64,000 nucleotides of DNA from TMED109 sp002171375. Lineage in GTDB: Bacteria > Pseudomonadota > Alphaproteobacteria > TMED109. Of this stretch, positions 62,862 through 64,000 are shown one piece after another (position 1 is the first letter of the stretch; every line of letters begins with the position of its first letter). Under the pieces are notes generated by a model, which saw only the letters and a list, made by a program, of their open reading frames with translations, did not search any database and was not told the DNA's origin. The DNA is taken from assembly GCA_965657505.1 (NCBI GenBank), contig CBFHON010000007.1:50724-114723 (forward strand), read 5' to 3'. Made by a program: the position numbers and the translations under genes.

Positions 62862-63275
62862 ATGGAAAACTTAAATCAAATTCATAAGGAAGAAGAAAAA
62901 TCTAGAGAGCCGATAATATCAAATTTAGAATCTGCTGTAGAGCTTTGCAGGCTTCCACTTCACAACACAAAAAGATGGTGGAATTTATCACTTGACCATC
63001 AAATTATTGCGTTATTAGCTATAGCAAGTAAATTAAATAAACTCCCTTTAGCATATACAATGGATAACACAAGTCAAAATCATGTTCCAATGAGAGTTGT
63101 GCATAATATATGTTCATCAAGTCATACAACAATTCAAAAGATTGTTTCTGATGGAATTGGCAGAAAAGAGTTAGTTCAGATTAAACCTAAATCTGGTGAT
63201 AAAAGACACTCATTATTTACAGCAAGTGAAGATTTAGTCCAAAATTTTGAATTATCAGCTATAAGTAGAGCATAA
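62862..63275 (+). CDS. Winged-helix DNA-binding protein (MarR-like), paralogue A
   Basis: 137 aa. I start at ATG 62862, preceded by AAAGGGAATAAAT. A helical region with KRWWNLSLDHQIIALLAIAS (38-56) leads into a helix-turn-helix with SHTTIQKIVSDG (87-98) and a wing with GDKRHSLFTAS (112-122); the DxR wing is MarR-like. It is strikingly similar to the convergent gene at 63301-63795, about half of the core positions being identical by eye. Divergent from the porin, it is a candidate porin regulator. I do not recognise a named family beyond winged-helix. Confidence 0.75.
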   Translation: MENLNQIHKEEEKSREPIISNLESAVELCRLPLHNTKRWWNLSLDHQIIALLAIASKLNKLPLAYTMDNTSQNHVPMRVVHNICSSSHTTIQKIVSDGIGRKELVQIKPKSGDKRHSLFTASEDLVQNFELSAISRA

Positions 63276-63300
63276 CTAAATATATAAAAAGCTTAAAATA

Positions 63301-63795
63301 TTAAAAACCAGTCCAACTTTTTATATTTTTGTAAGCCTTACACATACTATCACTTGCTGTAAAAATAGATTGCCTCTTGTCTCCATTTTTAGTTACTAAT
63401 GGCAGCAGGTCTCCTCTTGCAACTCCATCTGATACAATTTTTTGTAATGTAGTATGACTTGCAGTACATAAATTATGAACTGTCTTCATACTTACATAAT
63501 TTTTATCTTTTTCATTCTGACAATACTGTTCTGGAAGAATATTATACCTACTTGCTACAGCCATTAACCCTATAAGTCTATGATCTAAAGTTTGACTCCA
63601 CCATCTTTCAGATCTATGAACAGGAGCTCTAGATAAAGTTACGGACCATTCTAGCCTTTTAACAACCCATTGTTGAAATATATCTACCCCTCCTTTATCA
63701 AAAAAAACTACGTCTTTTATTTTGATCCTTTTATTTTCTTCCTTCTTTTCAGCTATTTTCTGAGGTGTATTTTTTAATTCTTTAACAACTGACAT
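63301..63795 (-). CDS. Winged-helix DNA-binding protein (MarR-like), paralogue B
   Basis: 164 aa. The core repeats the architecture of the neighbour: SERWWSQTLDHRLIGLMAVAS (62-82), recognition-helix segment SHTTLQKIVSDG (113-124) and wing GDKRQSIFTAS (138-148). The N-terminus adds about 27 residues rich in Lys and Glu (NTPQKIAEKKEENKRIKIKD). The ATG at 63795 has GGAG five bases upstream. The two genes face each other with 25 bases between stops and no terminator. Conservation of the putative recognition helix suggests the two bind the same site or form heterodimers (inference). Confidence 0.75.
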   Translation of the reverse strand: MSVVKELKNTPQKIAEKKEENKRIKIKDVVFFDKGGVDIFQQWVVKRLEWSVTLSRAPVHRSERWWSQTLDHRLIGLMAVASRYNILPEQYCQNEKDKNYVSMKTVHNLCTASHTTLQKIVSDGVARGDLLPLVTKNGDKRQSIFTASDSMCKAYKNIKSWTGF

Positions 63796-63844
63796 AACGT
63801 CTCCAATTTTTAATAATTTTTTACACTATGTATTTTATATATTT

Positions 63845-63887
63845 AAAAAAAAATAGAAAGGAAAGATTATACATCTTCCCTTTCTAT
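63845..63887 (-). terminator. Rho-independent terminator after the ammonium transporter gene
   Basis: Stem of 14 pairs with one mismatch (63853-63867 with 63873-63887) and a five-base loop, followed on the minus strand by nine T (63853-63845). It begins 9 bases after the transporter stop codon. Confidence 0.85.
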
Positions 63888-63896
63888 ATATATTAT

Positions 63897-64000
63897 TTAT
63901 TGAGTAAATTCAGGATAACCAGCAAGTCCTATCTCTGACTTATCAGCTCCATCTTTTTCCTCTGTTTCAGATAATCTTACTCCAAGTATAGCTTTAACCG
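63897..64000 (-). CDS. amt: Ammonium transporter (Amt), C-terminal end
   Basis: Partial gene entering from the right edge; only the last 34 codons are seen. The frame reads VKAILGVRLSETEEKDGADK followed by SEIGLAGYPEFTQ and stop. This is the cytoplasmic C-terminal tail of Amt/MEP proteins (GLRVxEExExxGxDxxxxGxxGYPEF pattern). It is on the same strand as the winged-helix paralogue B, which lies downstream of its terminator. Identification rests on this tail only. Confidence 0.75.
   Translation of the reverse strand, partial: VKAILGVRLSETEEKDGADKSEIGLAGYPEFTQ

Noticed and set aside
1..64000. Search for tRNA or rRNA genes, CRISPR arrays, insertion sequences and phage genes
   Set aside because: None found by reading: intergenic spaces are short, no regularly spaced repeats with unique spacers, no transposase or integrase frames.

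Overview
The window is AT-rich, gene-dense bacterial chromosome, most likely from a small-genome marine alphaproteobacterium. The evidence is gene order and content: a nuoA-N operon followed by birA, coaX, RNase J, methylmalonyl-CoA epimerase, a DUF1467 protein, a short-form proS, lolC/E, lolD and dnaE is an alphaproteobacterial arrangement, and rpsB-tsf-pyrH-frr-uppS-cdsA-dxr-rseP-bamA-ompH-lpxD-fabZ-lpxA-lpxB is the usual proteobacterial envelope cluster. Many genes overlap by 1 to 4 bases, and TTG or GTG starts with good Shine-Dalgarno sequences are frequent. The species cannot be named from the sequence alone; the base composition and compactness recall AT-rich marine lineages such as HIMB59/AEGEAN-169 (inference). 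Two N runs (1486-1584 in lpxA, 34591-34687 in nuoF) are assembly gaps whose length appears overstated.

Layout. Bases 1-208 hold the start of a glyoxalase I gene. Everything from there to 38627 is on the minus strand: lipid A and outer-membrane assembly genes (240-9798), translation and nucleotide genes (9788-13761, with a leader and probable promoter before rpsB), dnaE, lipoprotein release and proS (13914-20668), a set of small metabolic and RNA-processing genes (20702-24562), and the complete 14-subunit complex I operon (24559-38627). The coding strand then switches. Bases 38930-59892 are an accessory catabolic region: an enolase-superfamily enzyme, a thioesterase, two glutathione S-transferase-like proteins, two SDRs, a complete branched-chain/amide-type ABC importer, a feruloyl-CoA-synthase-like ligase, a nitronate-monooxygenase-like flavoprotein, then a seven-gene plus-strand run (glycerol kinase, D-aminoacylase-like amidohydrolase, crotonase, HAD hydrolase, two zinc-less MDR reductases, a TIM-barrel amidohydrolase), closed by an RraA-like gene. 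Together these suggest import and CoA-dependent breakdown of small organic or aromatic acids; no substrate is proven.

Bases 59940-63900 contain the most unusual material. Two paralogous porin genes lie in tandem. Each has an 18-base hairpin placed 20-21 bases before its start codon, and each is followed by a 3' region in which AT-rich hairpins present the same loop motif (5'-UCCUCCAAAGAA in the mRNA sense, containing the anti-Shine-Dalgarno core CCUCC) ahead of a strong Rho-independent terminator. There is one such hairpin behind the distal porin and two behind the proximal one. This looks like a 3'-UTR-derived regulatory RNA of the anti-SD-loop kind. Next to the porins is a convergent pair of paralogous winged-helix proteins, and the window ends in the 3' end of an ammonium transporter gene with its own terminator.
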